Shown piece after piece: positions 22,080 through 35,200 of a stretch of DNA of 64,000 bases; the stretch's first letter is position 1, and each line of letters begins with the position of its first letter. The notes beneath the pieces were generated by a model. That model made no database searches and was not told the DNA's origin. It was given only the letters and a program-made list of their open reading frames with translations. Source of the DNA: JBDWFY01 sp965275915 (GTDB lineage Bacteria; Pseudomonadota; Alphaproteobacteria; Rhizobiales; Stappiaceae); contig CBDHYI010000003.1 of assembly GCA_965275915.1 (NCBI GenBank), forward strand, positions 1 to 64,000. The letters are read 5' to 3'. The translations under genes and the position numbers were made by a program.

Positions 22080-23249
22080 TCATTCCGCTGACAACGCATC
22101 GGTACACTGGCGAGCGTCTTTCCACTCTTTGATCGCCTCGGCTATCACCAGCGCGGCGTCCTTCCGCAGCAATCCGAAATGCCCGAAAGGCACATCCACC
22201 GCGGAGACGGGACCACAATAGGGGCCCCAGCCCATCGCAGGATCAAGGATGTGGGTCATGCTGTCCCTGGCCCGAATAACCAGTGTTGGGGTAGAGTGCC
22301 TTCTGGTCAGCCCACTCTCCTGCGCCAAGCCACCGTGGTGCACCATTAGTCGGAGGAGAGGCACAATCAGATTCGCATTAGGGAGACCCTCGACCCCGAC
22401 AATTCCTAGATCCACCATTTTGGCCGCGAGCAGCCGCAGCTGGGATGGCCGATCGGACGACGAAGTGTCCTCGTCTTGGAATTCAATGATCAAATCCAGC
22501 GTTTCCGGATCCAACGGCAACTCGGACATAACCTCCAGATCGGTTCCACCATTCCGTGCCTTTTCAACCAATTCCCGGATACTGTCGAGTAGGATCAGAC
22601 TGTCGACCGTTCGGCCTTCACTCTCAAAGGTGCAAGCCAGATCGTGAGCCAAGTATCCGCCCATTGACCAGCCGAGCAGATGAAGCGGACCTTCAGGCTG
22701 GGCATCGGCGATGGCGGCTCGATAGCACGACAGCATTTCGGCATAGGTCGCAAACGGTTCTTCGCCTGGCCCCACCCCGCGCGCCTGAACGCCAATAACC
22801 GAGAACCGATCCGATAGCCCTGCGACCAGCGTACGGAATGGTGTAGCGTGACCTGAGAGCTGGTGCAGGCAAAAAAGCGAGGGCCGTGCTGCATCGCTCG
22901 ATCCAGTCGGGTCGACAAAGTTAACGAGCGGCGTATTCCGCTGGCTTAGCGTATTGCCCTCGAGAGCTTTAGCAAGTGCACCAATCGTCTGCGCCTCCAG
23001 CACAGTTGCAACCGGAATGCTCCTGCCGGACGCTTCGAGCAGCCTGGCTGCCAGGCGTCCCGCCAACAGGCGATGGCCGTCAAGCTCGAGAATATTGTCC
23101 TCAACACCCACATGCTCCACTCCCAGCAGATGCCCCACTGTTTCTGCCACGAGCCGTTCGGTCGGCGACCTCGGTGGCACATGATGCGCTCTCGAAGCGG
23201 ATACTCGATGAAAGCTGCCAGGGACCGGACGAGATCGAAGATCATTCAC
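22080..23249 (-). other. PKS B terminus: serine-less carrier-like domain and NRPS-type thioesterase
   Basis: After ACP4 and a polar linker, a peptidyl-carrier-like domain follows (about residues 8670-8745). Its 4'-phosphopantetheine site reads LDGHR instead of LGGHS, with R8711 encoded at 23070-23072. A TE follows (about 8760-9020) with GWSMGG near residue 8848 and an FGHFGLL histidine motif. The organisation is the same as at the end of PKS A. Confidence 0.8.
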
Positions 23250-26200
23250 ACGCTCTGGCTGTGAAGAGTCGTCGACATCTTCGGGTTCGCCAAGTTCAAG
23301 TGCCCCTGCAACGTACCGAGCGAGTTTGTCGACCGTTGGGTGGTCGAAGGCGACCGTGTTGGAGACCTCGACTGCACCATCCAGGACGGCGTTCAGCCGG
23401 TTGCGCAGCTCCACCGCCATCAGCGAGTCCAGACCCAGATCGAAGAACCCGGCCGAGGCCGCCGGACGCGCCGCCAGACCCAGAACCGCCTGCAGCGTCT
23501 CTTGCACCAAGCCGACCAGAACTGCCTCGCGCTCCGACGCCGGCGTCTGCCGCAACCGAGACAACAGCGTGCTCTTGCCCACATGAAGACCCGTCGGCGC
23601 ACTCAGCAAGCCCGACAGCATTACCGGCCGCACCGACCCCAGACCGTCGCCCATCCGACGCCAGTCCGCGTCCAGCACCACGCCAAAAGACCGGCCGCCC
23701 GCCAACAGCCGTGCCAGTGCGTTGTGTGCTACCGCCGCCGACAACGGCCGCAGACCCTGTCGCGTCATGTTCGCCTGGACCGCCGTATCCTCAGTCATGC
23801 CCGACGACCAAGGACCCCAGGCAACGCTCGTTGCCGCAAGGCCCTGGCTCTGCCGATACGCCGCCAGACCGTCAAGATAGCCGTTCGCCGCCGCGTAGGA
23901 ACTCTGGCCCGCCGAGCCCAGCGTCGCCGCCACCGAGGAGTAGAGCACAAAAAGGTCCAGATCCCGGTCAACGGTCGCCCGGTGCAGATGCCAGGCACCT
24001 AGCGCCTTCGGCCCCAGCACACAAGCCAGCCGCTCCGCCGTCTGCGCTGTCACCACACCGTCATCCAGAACACCTGCCGCATGGATCACACCCGCCAGGG
24101 GCGGCCAGAGCGTCTCTGATGCTGTGGGCTCTACCGTTCGTTCGTCCGCTGCATCCGTGGGCGCGTCGTTCGCCGCAAAGCGGCCGACCAGCGCCGCCAC
24201 CGCATCGCCGTCCGACACGTCCACACACGCCGTCGCGATGACACAGCCGGTCTCCGCCTCCAGTTCCGTAAGACGCTCTTGCACTGTCGTGTCCGGTGCC
24301 CGGCGGCCCGCCAACACCAGATGTCCGGCCCCCGAACGCGCCAGCCACGTCGCCGCTTCCAGCCCAAGGGCACCCAAGCCGCCCGTGACCAGATAGCTGG
24401 CCTCACCCCGGATCGTCGGTGCCGACGGCGACAGCACGATCTTGCCCACATGTTGCCCAGAGGCCATGAACCGCATCGCCGACGCTGCCTCGCTCAGCGG
24501 GTAGTGCCGCGCCGGCAGTGGCCGCAGGTCGCCAGCGCCAAACCGCTCCATCAGACGATCAAGTAACCCTCCGACTCGGTTCGGTTCGTTGACCATCCAA
24601 TCGTCCAGCGCCAGGATGTGATAGGCTACGTCCGGCCGCGCCGCCGACATGACCTCCGGGCTCCAGATGTCCCGCTTGGCAATCTCCACGAACCGGCCGC
24701 CCGGCTTCAGGCACGACAGGCTGGCCGCAATAAAACCCTCCCCGGTCAGGCTGTTCAGGGCCACATCCACCCCGGACCCGCCCGTGGCCTCCAGGATCGC
24801 CGCCCCGAAGCCCGTCGACCGGCTGTCATGAACCCCGGCCACACCGAGCGAGCGCACCAGCGCCTGCTTGGGCGCGCTGGCCGTCGCATGCACCTCCGCC
24901 CCCAGGGTCAACGCCAGCTGGATCGCCGCCATACCGACACCGCCGGCACCTGCATGGATCAGCACACGGTCACCGGCCCTCAGACCGGCCAGTTCGAACG
25001 CCGCCAACGCTGTCGCAAACGCCACCGGCACCGTCGCCGCTCCGGTGAAGTCCAACGATGATGGAAGCCGCCGCACCAGCACCGCCGGTGCCGTCACCCT
25101 GTTCGCCAGGCCGCCCTCCACCAAGCCCAACACACGGTCGCCCACAGTAACATGTCGGACACCCTCGCCGACCTCGGTGACCAGCCCCGCGACCTCGCCG
25201 CCGAGCGCGCCGGCATCGCCCGGATAGGCGCCCAGTACGTTGAGCACATCGCGGAAGTTCAGGCCACCCGCCCGCACCGCGATCGTCACCTCGCCCGGAC
25301 CGGGCAACCGGTCCTCCAGCGGTGCCAACCGCAGGGCATCGAACGAACCCCGCTCGGCAACCGTCAGACGGCCGCCGGCGGCCGGCGACAACAATCCCGG
25401 CACAGCTCGCGTCAACCGCGGCACGCGCATCTCACCTGAGCGCAGCGCCAGCTGCGGCTCCGAACCAGCTTGTGTCAGCAGCCCAAGCAGGGGCTCATCC
25501 ACCGCCGCGCCGGGCGCAATATCCACCAGCCGCAAACCCAACTGCGGCTGCTCCGTCTGAACCGAACGCACAAAGCCCCATATCGACGCCTGCTCCGGAT
25601 CAACCGCCTCGCCCGGCACCGCCGCCACACCGCCGCACGTCACCACCGTCAGACCCAACGGCAGCGACACCTCAGCAGACACTACCCCTTGCACCAGACC
25701 CAGCAGCCGGCCAAGCCGCTGCGACGAGGCTCCGGCAGGGTCCGCCTTGTCCTCTTCTCCGGCTCCCGCCGCAGCCACATACACAATGCCGCCAAAATCA
25801 GGGCCACCAAGACCAGGGCTACCAAGTCCAGGGATACCTGGATGGTCCGGCAGCGCCTCGGCGCCGTCATCGGCCGTGTCGCTCTTGGCGTGCGGACCAC
25901 CGGCCGGCGCCAGCATCGAGCCCAGCAGCCGTGCCGGGTCCTCGTCCGCTCCCGCCACTACCGCCACGCCCCGGGCTGTCAGACCGTCAGCAATCGCCGC
26001 CGGCACCGGCGCACTGCCGCCGCCATCCACCAACAACACCGGGCCAGCCGCCGCCTCCTCTTCAGCCGGATCATCCGCAACCGGCGTCACACCCTGCCAC
26101 ACAACCTCATAAAGAAGGCCGTCCACCTGCTCCACTGCGCTCAGAAGAGCCGCGCGCGTCGCACGCTTCGCCACGAACCCGCTCACGCCACCCAGAAACA

Positions 26201-29200
26201 GCCCGTCCTCGCCATAGAACCACAGGGACGCCGTCACCGTCTCCGGCAGCGACCCGTCCGCGTCCCTCGCGCTGTCACCGCCCGGCAGCGACGCCCGGCA
26301 CAGAACCCGCTCCGGAAGTGGCCCCAACAGCCACAAACGCTCCCAACCAAACGGCAGATAGGTCTGCCGGTGCTCCGACCCGCCCGCCTCCAGCAGCCCC
26401 GCCAGCACCTGGAAGCAGCCATCCAGCAGCGCCGGATGAACCGCCAGGCCCCCACCTGCCAACCCGGCCGGCAGCACAACTTCGCCAACCGCCTCGCCAT
26501 CGCCTACCGACAACGACCCGACGCCCTGGAAAAACGGACCATAGACAATCCCAAGATCGGCAACCTCACGATAGAAGTCTCCAGTGTCCAAGGCCTTCAG
26601 GTTCTGCGTTAACTCTTGCAGATCGGCAGCGGGCGTCACCGTTTCCACCATACCCGCTGACACCAAGCCCTCGGCGTGCGCCGTCCAGCTCTCCTCGCCG
26701 ACCCCTCGACTGTAAATCCCCACACTACGCCTACCAGCATCATCTGAAGACCCGACAACCACCTGAACCGTACGGCCCGGGTCGCCGTTGGTGGCGCCCT
26801 CCGCTACCTCTTCCAGGATCAGTGGCGACAGAATCTGCAGCGCCTCAACAGACACCGGCTCACCGGCAAACACCGACCGGCCGGCCTCCAGGGCCAACGA
26901 CCCATACAGCGCTCCCGGCGCCACAACCCGCTCAAACACCCGGTGATCCGACAACCACTGCGGATCCGAGGCCAGCACCTCGCTCTCGAAACTCACCTCG
27001 CCCTTCGGCAGCTCATGCCGCTGCCCCAGCAGCGGGTGGCCGTCGGCCGGCCGGCGCCGCCTGGGCGGGTCGATCCAGTAGCGCTCGCGCTGGAACGCAT
27101 AGCCCGGTGCGGCCACACGACGCCGGCCCTCTCCTGCATAAAGACCGGCAAAGTCAAGACGCACCCCAGCCGCATACACACACGCAACCGCCGCTGCATG
27201 GCTCGCAGCTCCGTCCTCACCGCCCCGCACAAGGCTCGCAATCATTGCCGGGGCCGATTGGTCCGCATCCTCAGGCCAACACATCATCGCCATCGGACCA
27301 AGAACGCCATGCGGTCCGAGCTCAATCAGAAGATCCACGCCCTCACCCGCCAGCGCCGCCACACTGTCCGCAAACCGCACAGCCTCGCGCGCATGGCGGC
27401 GCCAGTACGCGCCGTCCAGCATCTCGTTCTCGCCGACAACGCGACCCGTCACATTGCTGATCAACGGAACCCGTGGCCGCGCAACCGAAAGACCCGAGAC
27501 AACTTCCTCAAGATCCGCCAGCATCGGATCCATCAGCGCCGAGTGGAAGGCATGGCTCGTCACCAGACGCTCAACACGCACACCCTCTGCCGATAGCCGA
27601 TCCTCAAGGTCCGCAATCAACCCAACAGGACCGCTCACCACACGGTGCGACCCGTTCTCCGCCGCAACGCTCAGGCCGACATCGTCGGTCCCGGCGTTGA
27701 TCTCCTCAAGAAGCGCAGCAACCCGCTCCGTCCCGGCAAACACCGCCGCCATCGCACCAGCCGAAGCGCCCTCGACCGGCAACGCCCCCATCAGCGCACC
27801 CCGAGACGCCGCAAGACGCAAACCCTCTTCCAAAGACAGAACACCCGCCGCATGCGCCGCCGCAAGTTCACCAACCGAGTGACCCAGAACCACACACGGT
27901 TCCACACCCACACTGCGCCAAAGCGCCGTCAGACCAACCTCAAGCGCATAAAGTCCCGGCTGCGTCCACGCCGTATCGTTGATGTCCCCACAAGCACCCT
28001 CGCGCCCGAACATCACATCCAGAAGCGACACACCGCGAAGATCCCGCAGCACACCATCGCACCGGTCCAGAACCGCACGGAACACAGGCTCGCTCTCATA
28101 AAGATCCTGTCCCATGCCGACCCACTGGCTGCCCTGGCCGGTATACAAAAACCCAACACGCACCGCACCCGACCCCGCCGGACGCGACCCGCTCAAAAGA
28201 CCCTCAACGGACGAGCCCGAAGCCAGCGCCTCAAGACCCGCCTTCAGCTCACCGGCATCACCAAAAACCAGACCCGCACGCTCACCAAAATGGCTCCGAC
28301 CCACACCGGCCGTATACGCCAGGTCCGCCAGGACCTCCGCATCCGCCGGCCCGTGTCCCTCCAGCCAGCCAAGATACCCACGCGCCAGATCCGGCAACGC
28401 CGCAGCCGTCTTGCCGGAAAGCCCAAGAACACGATGAGACCGAGGACGCAGAACATCAGCACCAGACGCCGGAACGCCATCCGGAACTCGCACAGGAACA
28501 ACAGACGAAGACCGAACATCCTCATATGCTTCCAAAATCACATGCGCGTTCGTGCCCTGGAAGGCAAAGCCGCTGACGCCCGCCAGACGGCGGCCTTCCG
28601 GCCACGGCAACGGGTCGCCAACCACCGCGACATTGACCGCATCCCAGGCGATCTTCGGGCTCGGCGTCTCGAAGTGCAACTGGCCAGGGATCTGCCCGTG
28701 CTCCAGCGCCAGCACTGTCTTGATCAGACCGGCAATCCCCGCCGCAGCCTCCAGATGGCCGATATTCGTCTTCACCGAGCCGACCAGCAGCGGATGCTCC
28801 GACGACCGTTCGGCGCCCAGCGCGTTGTGCAGCGCCTGAACCTCGATCGGATCGCCCAGCGACGTTCCCGTGCCGTGCGCCTCGACGTAAGCGATGTCCC
28901 CAGCACCGACCCCCGCACGCGCCAGTGCCTCGCCGATCACCCGCTCCTGCGCCGGACCGTTCGGTACCGTCAGACCGGCGCTCGCCCCGTCCTGGTTCAC
29001 CGCAGAGCCCCGGATCACGGCATGAATGCGGTCGCTGGCCGTTTCCGCGTCCGACAGACGCTTCAGCACCACCACCCCGCAGCCCTCGCCGCGTACATAC
29101 CCGTCTGCCCGCGCGTCGAACGCCTTGCACCGGCCGTCCGGTGCCATGAAGTGACCCTTGGAGAAGTAGATCGTCGGCTCCGGCGTCAGCAGCGCGTTGA

Positions 29201-32200
29201 CACCGCCCGCCAGGGCCAGATCCGCCTCGCCCCGCTGCAGACCCGCAACCGCCTGGTGCAACGCCACCAGCGACGACGAACACGCCGTGTCCACCGCCAC
29301 AGCCGGACCCTCCAGCCCCAGTACGTAGGACAGCCGCCCCACCGCCGCCGAATGGGCATTGCCGGTCCCCAGGTAAGGCCCGATCGCCATCTCACCGCCC
29401 CGGCTCAGCAGCTGCTGATAGTCGTTCGTGCTGATCCCGACATAGACCCCCGTCCGGCTGCCCGCCAGCGACGAAGCCGCGATCCCGGCATGCTCCAGCG
29501 CCTGCCAGCTCACCTCCAACAAGAGCCGCTGCTGCGGATCCAGCTCGACCGCTTCCTTCGGGCTGATCGAAAAGAACCCCGCGTCGAACCGGTCGATGCC
29601 TTCGATGAAGCCGCCATGGCGTGTCGACATTTTGCCCGGCACGTCCGGGTCCGGGTCGTAATAGGCCTCAATGTCCCAGCGGTCCGACGGCACCTCGCCG
29701 ATCGCGTCGACGCCGCCCGACAAAAGCTCCCAATAGGCCTCCCGGCCAAAGGCTCCCGGAAACCGGCAGGCCAGACCGACAATCGCAATCGGTTCGTCGT
29801 CCCGCCGCCGCACCGCTGCCGGCGCCGGCAGCCGCACCGCCGCGTCCTCACCCAACGCCCCCAGCTTCTCGGCCAAATGCCTTGCCAGCTTGTCGACCGT
29901 CGGGTGGTCGAAGGCGACCGTGTTGGAAACCTCGTAGGCGCCGCCCAGAGCGGCGTTCAGCCGGTTGCGCAGCTCCACCGCCATCAGCGAGTCCAGACCC
30001 AGATCGAAGAAGCCGGAATCCGCCGCCGGACGCGCCGCCAGACCCAGAACCGCCTGCAGCGTCTCTTGCACCAAGCCGACCAGAACTGCCTCGCGCTCCG
30101 ACGCCGGCGTCTGCCGCAACCGCGCCAACAGCGTGCTCTTGCCCACATGGAGACCCGTCGGCGCACTCAACAGGCCCGACAGCATTGCCGGCCGCACCGA
30201 CCCCAGACCGTCGCCCATCCGACGCCAGTCCGCGTCCAGCACAACACCAAAAGACCGGCCGCCCGCCAACAGACGCGCCAGCGCGCCTTGCGCCGGGCCC
30301 GCCGACAGCGGCCGCAGACCTTGACGCGCCATGTTCGCCTGGACCGCCGTATCCTCAGTCATGCCCGAAGACCACGGACCCCAGGCGACGCTGGTTGCCG
30401 CAAGGCCCAGGCTCTGCCGATACGCCGCCAGACCGTCCAGAAAGCCGTTCGCCGCCGCGTAGGAACTCTGGCCCGGCGAGCCCAGCGTCGCCGCCACAGA
30501 GGAGTAGAGCACAAAAAGGTCCAGATCCCGGTCAACGGTCGCCCGGTGCAGATGCCAGGCGCCCCGCGCCTTCGGCCCCAGCACGCCCGCCAACCGCTCG
30601 CCCGTCTGCGCCGTCACCACGCCATCGTCCAAAACACCTGCCGCATGGATCACACCTGAAAGCGCCGGATAGTCGCGATCCGAACCAAAGCATGCGATCA
30701 ATCTCTCGACTGCCACACCATCCGACACATCCACCGAGACCGTCGCGATCCGGCAACCCGTCCGCGCACTGAGATCATCTAACGCGGCCTGTGTCTGTGT
30801 ATCCGGAACACGACGGCCCGCCAGCACCAGATGACCGGCCCCGGAGCGCGCCAGCCACACTGCCGCTTCCAGCCCAAGGGCACCCAGACCGCCCGTCACC
30901 AGGTAACTGGCATCAGAGCGCAGAGCCACTTCCTCAGCCTCAACGGGCACAGCTCGCGTCAACCGCGGCACGCGCATTTCACCTGAGCGCAGCGCCAGCT
31001 GTGGCTCCGAACCAGCTTGTGTCAGCAGCCCAAGCAGGGGCTCATCCACTGTCGCGCCGGGCGCAATATCCACCAGCCGCAAACCCAACTGCGGCTGCTC
31101 GGTCTGAACCGAGCGCACAAAGCCCCATATCGACGCCTGCTCCGGATCGACCGCTTCGCCCGGTTCTGCCGCAACACCGCCGCACGTCACCACTGTTATG
31201 CCCAACGGCAGCGACACATCAGCAGACACAGTCTCTTGCACCAGACCCAGCAGCCAGCCAAGCCGCCGCGACGAGGCCGCCGCAGGGTCCGCCTTGTCCT
31301 CTTCTCCAGCTCCCGCCGCAGCCACATACACAATGCCGCCAAGATCAGAGTCACCAAGACCAGGGCTACCAAGTCCAGGGATACCTGGATGGTCCGGCAG
31401 CGCCTCGGCGCCGTCATCGGCCGTGTCGCTCTTGGCGTGCGGACCACCGGCCGGCGCCAGCATCGAGCCCAGCAGCCGTGCCGGGTCCTCGTCCGCTCCC
31501 GTCACTACCGCCACGCCCCGGGCTGTCAGACCGTCAGCAATCGCCGCCAGCACCGGCGCACTGCCGCCGCCATCCACCAACAACACCGGGCCAGCCGCCG
31601 CCTCCTCTGCCGCATCATCTTCAGCCGGCGTCACACTCCGCCACACAACCTCGTAAAGAAGGTCGTCCACCTGCTCGCTCGCCGACAGCAGCGCCGCCCG
31701 GCTCGCCCGCTTCAAGCTGAAGCCCGTCACTCCGCCCAGCGAACGGCCCTCAAGGTCGTAGAAGGACAGATCCGCCAGCCGCACCTCCGGCACTGCACCG
31801 GCGTCACTGTCACCGCCACCCTCTTCCGCCGGCCGCAGACGCGCATGGCACAGCACCCGCCGCGGCAGCGCACCCGACAGCCACAAACGCTGCCAGCCAA
31901 ACGGCAGATAGGTCACACCGCCCTCACTGTCGGTCTCGCCGACCCTCTCGCCGACCGTCTCACCCAGGGCCGCCGCCAGAACCTGGAAACAGCCATCCAG
32001 CTGCGCCGGATGCGCGCTCACACTCCCCACCGCCAAACCCTTAGGCAGCAATACGCCGCCAACCGATTCATCCCGGCCCACCGCAATCCAGTCCATGACA
32101 CGGAAGGATCTGCCAAGGTTTATGCCCCGGACGGCAATCAACCGATAGAAGGTTTCGATATCCAAGACCTCTAGACCCTGCGTCAGCCCCTCCGGGTCGA

Positions 32201-35200
32201 CATCCGGCGCCGTCTCGACCGCACCTGTAGACACGCACCCCTCGGCGTGCAGCCGCCAGCCCGCCTCGCCCGATCCCCGGCTGTAGATCTCTACACTCCG
32301 GCTTCCCGCATCATCCGCGGGCCCTATAAACACCTGCATGGTGCGGCCGCTCTCCTCATCCGTCGAGCTGTCCGCCTCCTCCAGAACCAGCGGCGCGTAG
32401 ATTTGCAAAGCTTCCAGCGTCACGGGCACATCGCCACCGAACACCTCACGGGCCGCGTCCAAAGCCAGCGAGGCATACATCGCCCCCGGCGCCACCACAC
32501 GGTCGAACACACGATGATCCGACAGCCACGACGGATCCGAAGCCAGCACCTCGCTCTCGAAGCTCACCTCGCCCTTCGGCAGCTCATGCCGTTGCCCCAG
32601 CAGCGGGTGGCCGTCGGCCTGCCGGCGCCGCCTGGGCGGGTCAATCCAGTAGCGTTCACGCTGGAACGGGGTGCCCGGCAGCGACAGCTTGCGCCGCACC
32701 TCGCCGCTATGGAGCGCTGCAAAGTCAGGATCGGCTCCCGCCGCATAAAGACCTGCCAGCGCCAACGCGTAAGACGCATCCGCCTCACCGCCCCGCACAA
32801 GGCTCGCAATCATTGCCGGGGCTGATTGGTCCGCATCCTCAGGCCACGCCAGCGCCGCCATCGGACCAAGAACGCCATGCGGTCCAAGCTCCAGCACAAT
32901 ATCGACATCCTGCGCACAAAGCGCCGCAACACTGTCCGCAAACCGCACAGCCTCGCGCGCGTGCCGGCGCCAGTACGCGCCGTCCAGAATCTCGTTCTCG
33001 CCAACAACACGACCCGTCACATTGCTGATCAGCGGAACCCGTGGCCGCGCAACCGAAAGACCCGAGACAACTTCCTCAAGATCCGCCAGCATCGGATCCA
33101 TCAGCGCCGAGTGGAAGGCGTGGCTCGTCACCAGACGTTCAACACGCACACCCTCTGCCGCAAGCTGATCCTCCAGGTCCGCAACCAGACCCGCAGGACC
33201 GCTCACCACACGGTGCGACCCGTTGTCCGCCGCAACACTCAGGCCGGCACCATCGGTCCCATGGACAACCGCATTGACAGCCTCAACCGCCGCAGCAACC
33301 CGCTCCGTCCCGGCAAACACCGCCGCCATCGCACCAGCCGAAGCGCCCTCGACCGGCAACGCCCCCATCAGCGCACCCCGAGACGCCGCAAGACGCAAAC
33401 CCTCTTCCAAAGACAGAACACCCGCCGCATGCGCCGCCGCAAGTTCACCAACCGAGTGACCCAGAACCACACACGGTTCCACACCCACACTGCGCCAAAG
33501 CGCCGTCAGACCAACCTCAAGCGCATACAGGGCAGGCTGCGTCCACGCCGTGTCGTTGATGTCCCCACAAGCGCCCTCGCGCCCGAACATCACATCCAGA
33601 AGCGACACACCGCGAAGATCCCGCAGCACACCATCGCACCGGTCCAGAACCGCACGGAACACAGGCTCGCTCTCATAAAGATCCCGCCCCATGCCAACCC
33701 ACTGGCTGCCCTGACCGGTGAACACAAACGCCACACGCACCGCACCCGAACCCGCCGCACGCGACCCGGTCATCAGACCCGCAGCAGACACCCCCGAAGC
33801 CAGCGCCTCAAGACCCGCCTTCAGTTCACCGGCATCCTCAAACACCAGACCCGCACGCTCAGCAAAATGACTCCGACCAACACCGGCCGTGTAAGAAAGA
33901 TCCGCCAAGACCTCCGGATCCGCCGTCTCGTGTCCCTCCAGCCAGCCAAGATAGGCCTGTGCCAGCTGCGGCAGCGCAGCAACGCTCTTCGCAGACAACG
34001 CCAGAACACGATGACACCGCGGACGCAGAGCCTCAACGGCAGGCGCCGGAACTCCATCCGGAACTCGCACAGGAACAACAGACGAAGACCGAACATCCTC
34101 ATATGCTTCCAAAATCACATGCGCATTCGTGCCCGAAAACCCGAACGAACTCACGCCAGCCCGCGCAGGACGGTCGCTCAGGCGCGGCAGCGGCGTCGCT
34201 TGTGTCGTCACACGCACCGGCAGTGCATCCCAGTCGATATGCGGGTTCGGCGTGGTGAGGTTCAGATGCTTCGGGATCTGCCCGTGCTCCAGCGCCAGCA
34301 CCGCCTTGATCAGACCGGCCACCCCGGCCGCCGCCTCCAGGTGACCGATATTGGTCTTCACAGACCCAATGAGCAGCGGACGGTCCGGATCGCGACCATC
34401 CCCATAGGCCGCCGCCGCCGCCCGAACCTCGATCGGATCACCCAGCTCCGTCCCCGTCCCGTGGCACTCAAGATAATCAATGTCTGAAGGAACCAGGTTG
34501 GCCCGCGACAGAGCCGCGGCAATCACCCGCTCCTGGGCCGGACCGTTCGGCACCGTCAGACCGGCGCTCGCCCCGTCCTGGTTCACCGCACTGCCCCGGA
34601 TCACCGCATGAATGCGGTCGCCGTCCCGCTCCGCATCGCTCAGACGCTTCAGCACAACCACGCCGCAACCCTCGCCACGTACATAACCGTCCGCAGCCGC
34701 ATCGAACGTCTTGCACCGCCCGTCCGGGCTCAGCATGCGCGCCCGGCACGTTGCCACCATCCCGGCCGCGCTCAACACCGTGTTCACCCCGCCGGCCAGG
34801 GCCAGGTCCGCCTCGCCCCGTTGCAGACCCGCAATCGCCTGGTGCAGCGCCACCAGCGACGACGAGCAGGCGGTGTCCAGGGCCATCGCCGGACCCTCCA
34901 GCCCCAGCGCAAAGGCCACCCGGCCCGCAATTACGCTTAGCGACGCTCCCGTCGCCGAATGCGCATCGATCGCCGACGGGTCGTCCGATGAGATTAGCGG
35001 CGCGTATTCGTTCGGGCCGACCCCGACATAGACCCCGGTCCGGCTGTGCCGCAGACCGTCGAGTGCGATGCCCGCCGCCTCCAAGGCCTCGACCGAGACC
35101 TCCAGCAGCAGCCGCTGCTGCGGCTCCATCGCCAGCGCCTCTCGCGGACTGATCGCAAAATAGCCCGGGTCGAACAGCTCAATGCCGTCGATCAGCCCGG

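Noticed and set aside
27645..30659. 1004-codon plus-strand frame opposite PKS B, and similar long frames at 37608-40442 and 40923-43232
   Set aside because: Arg/His/Pro-rich translations antisense to intact PKS modules, repeated wherever the same PKS block is repeated; they are shadows of high-GC coding sequence.
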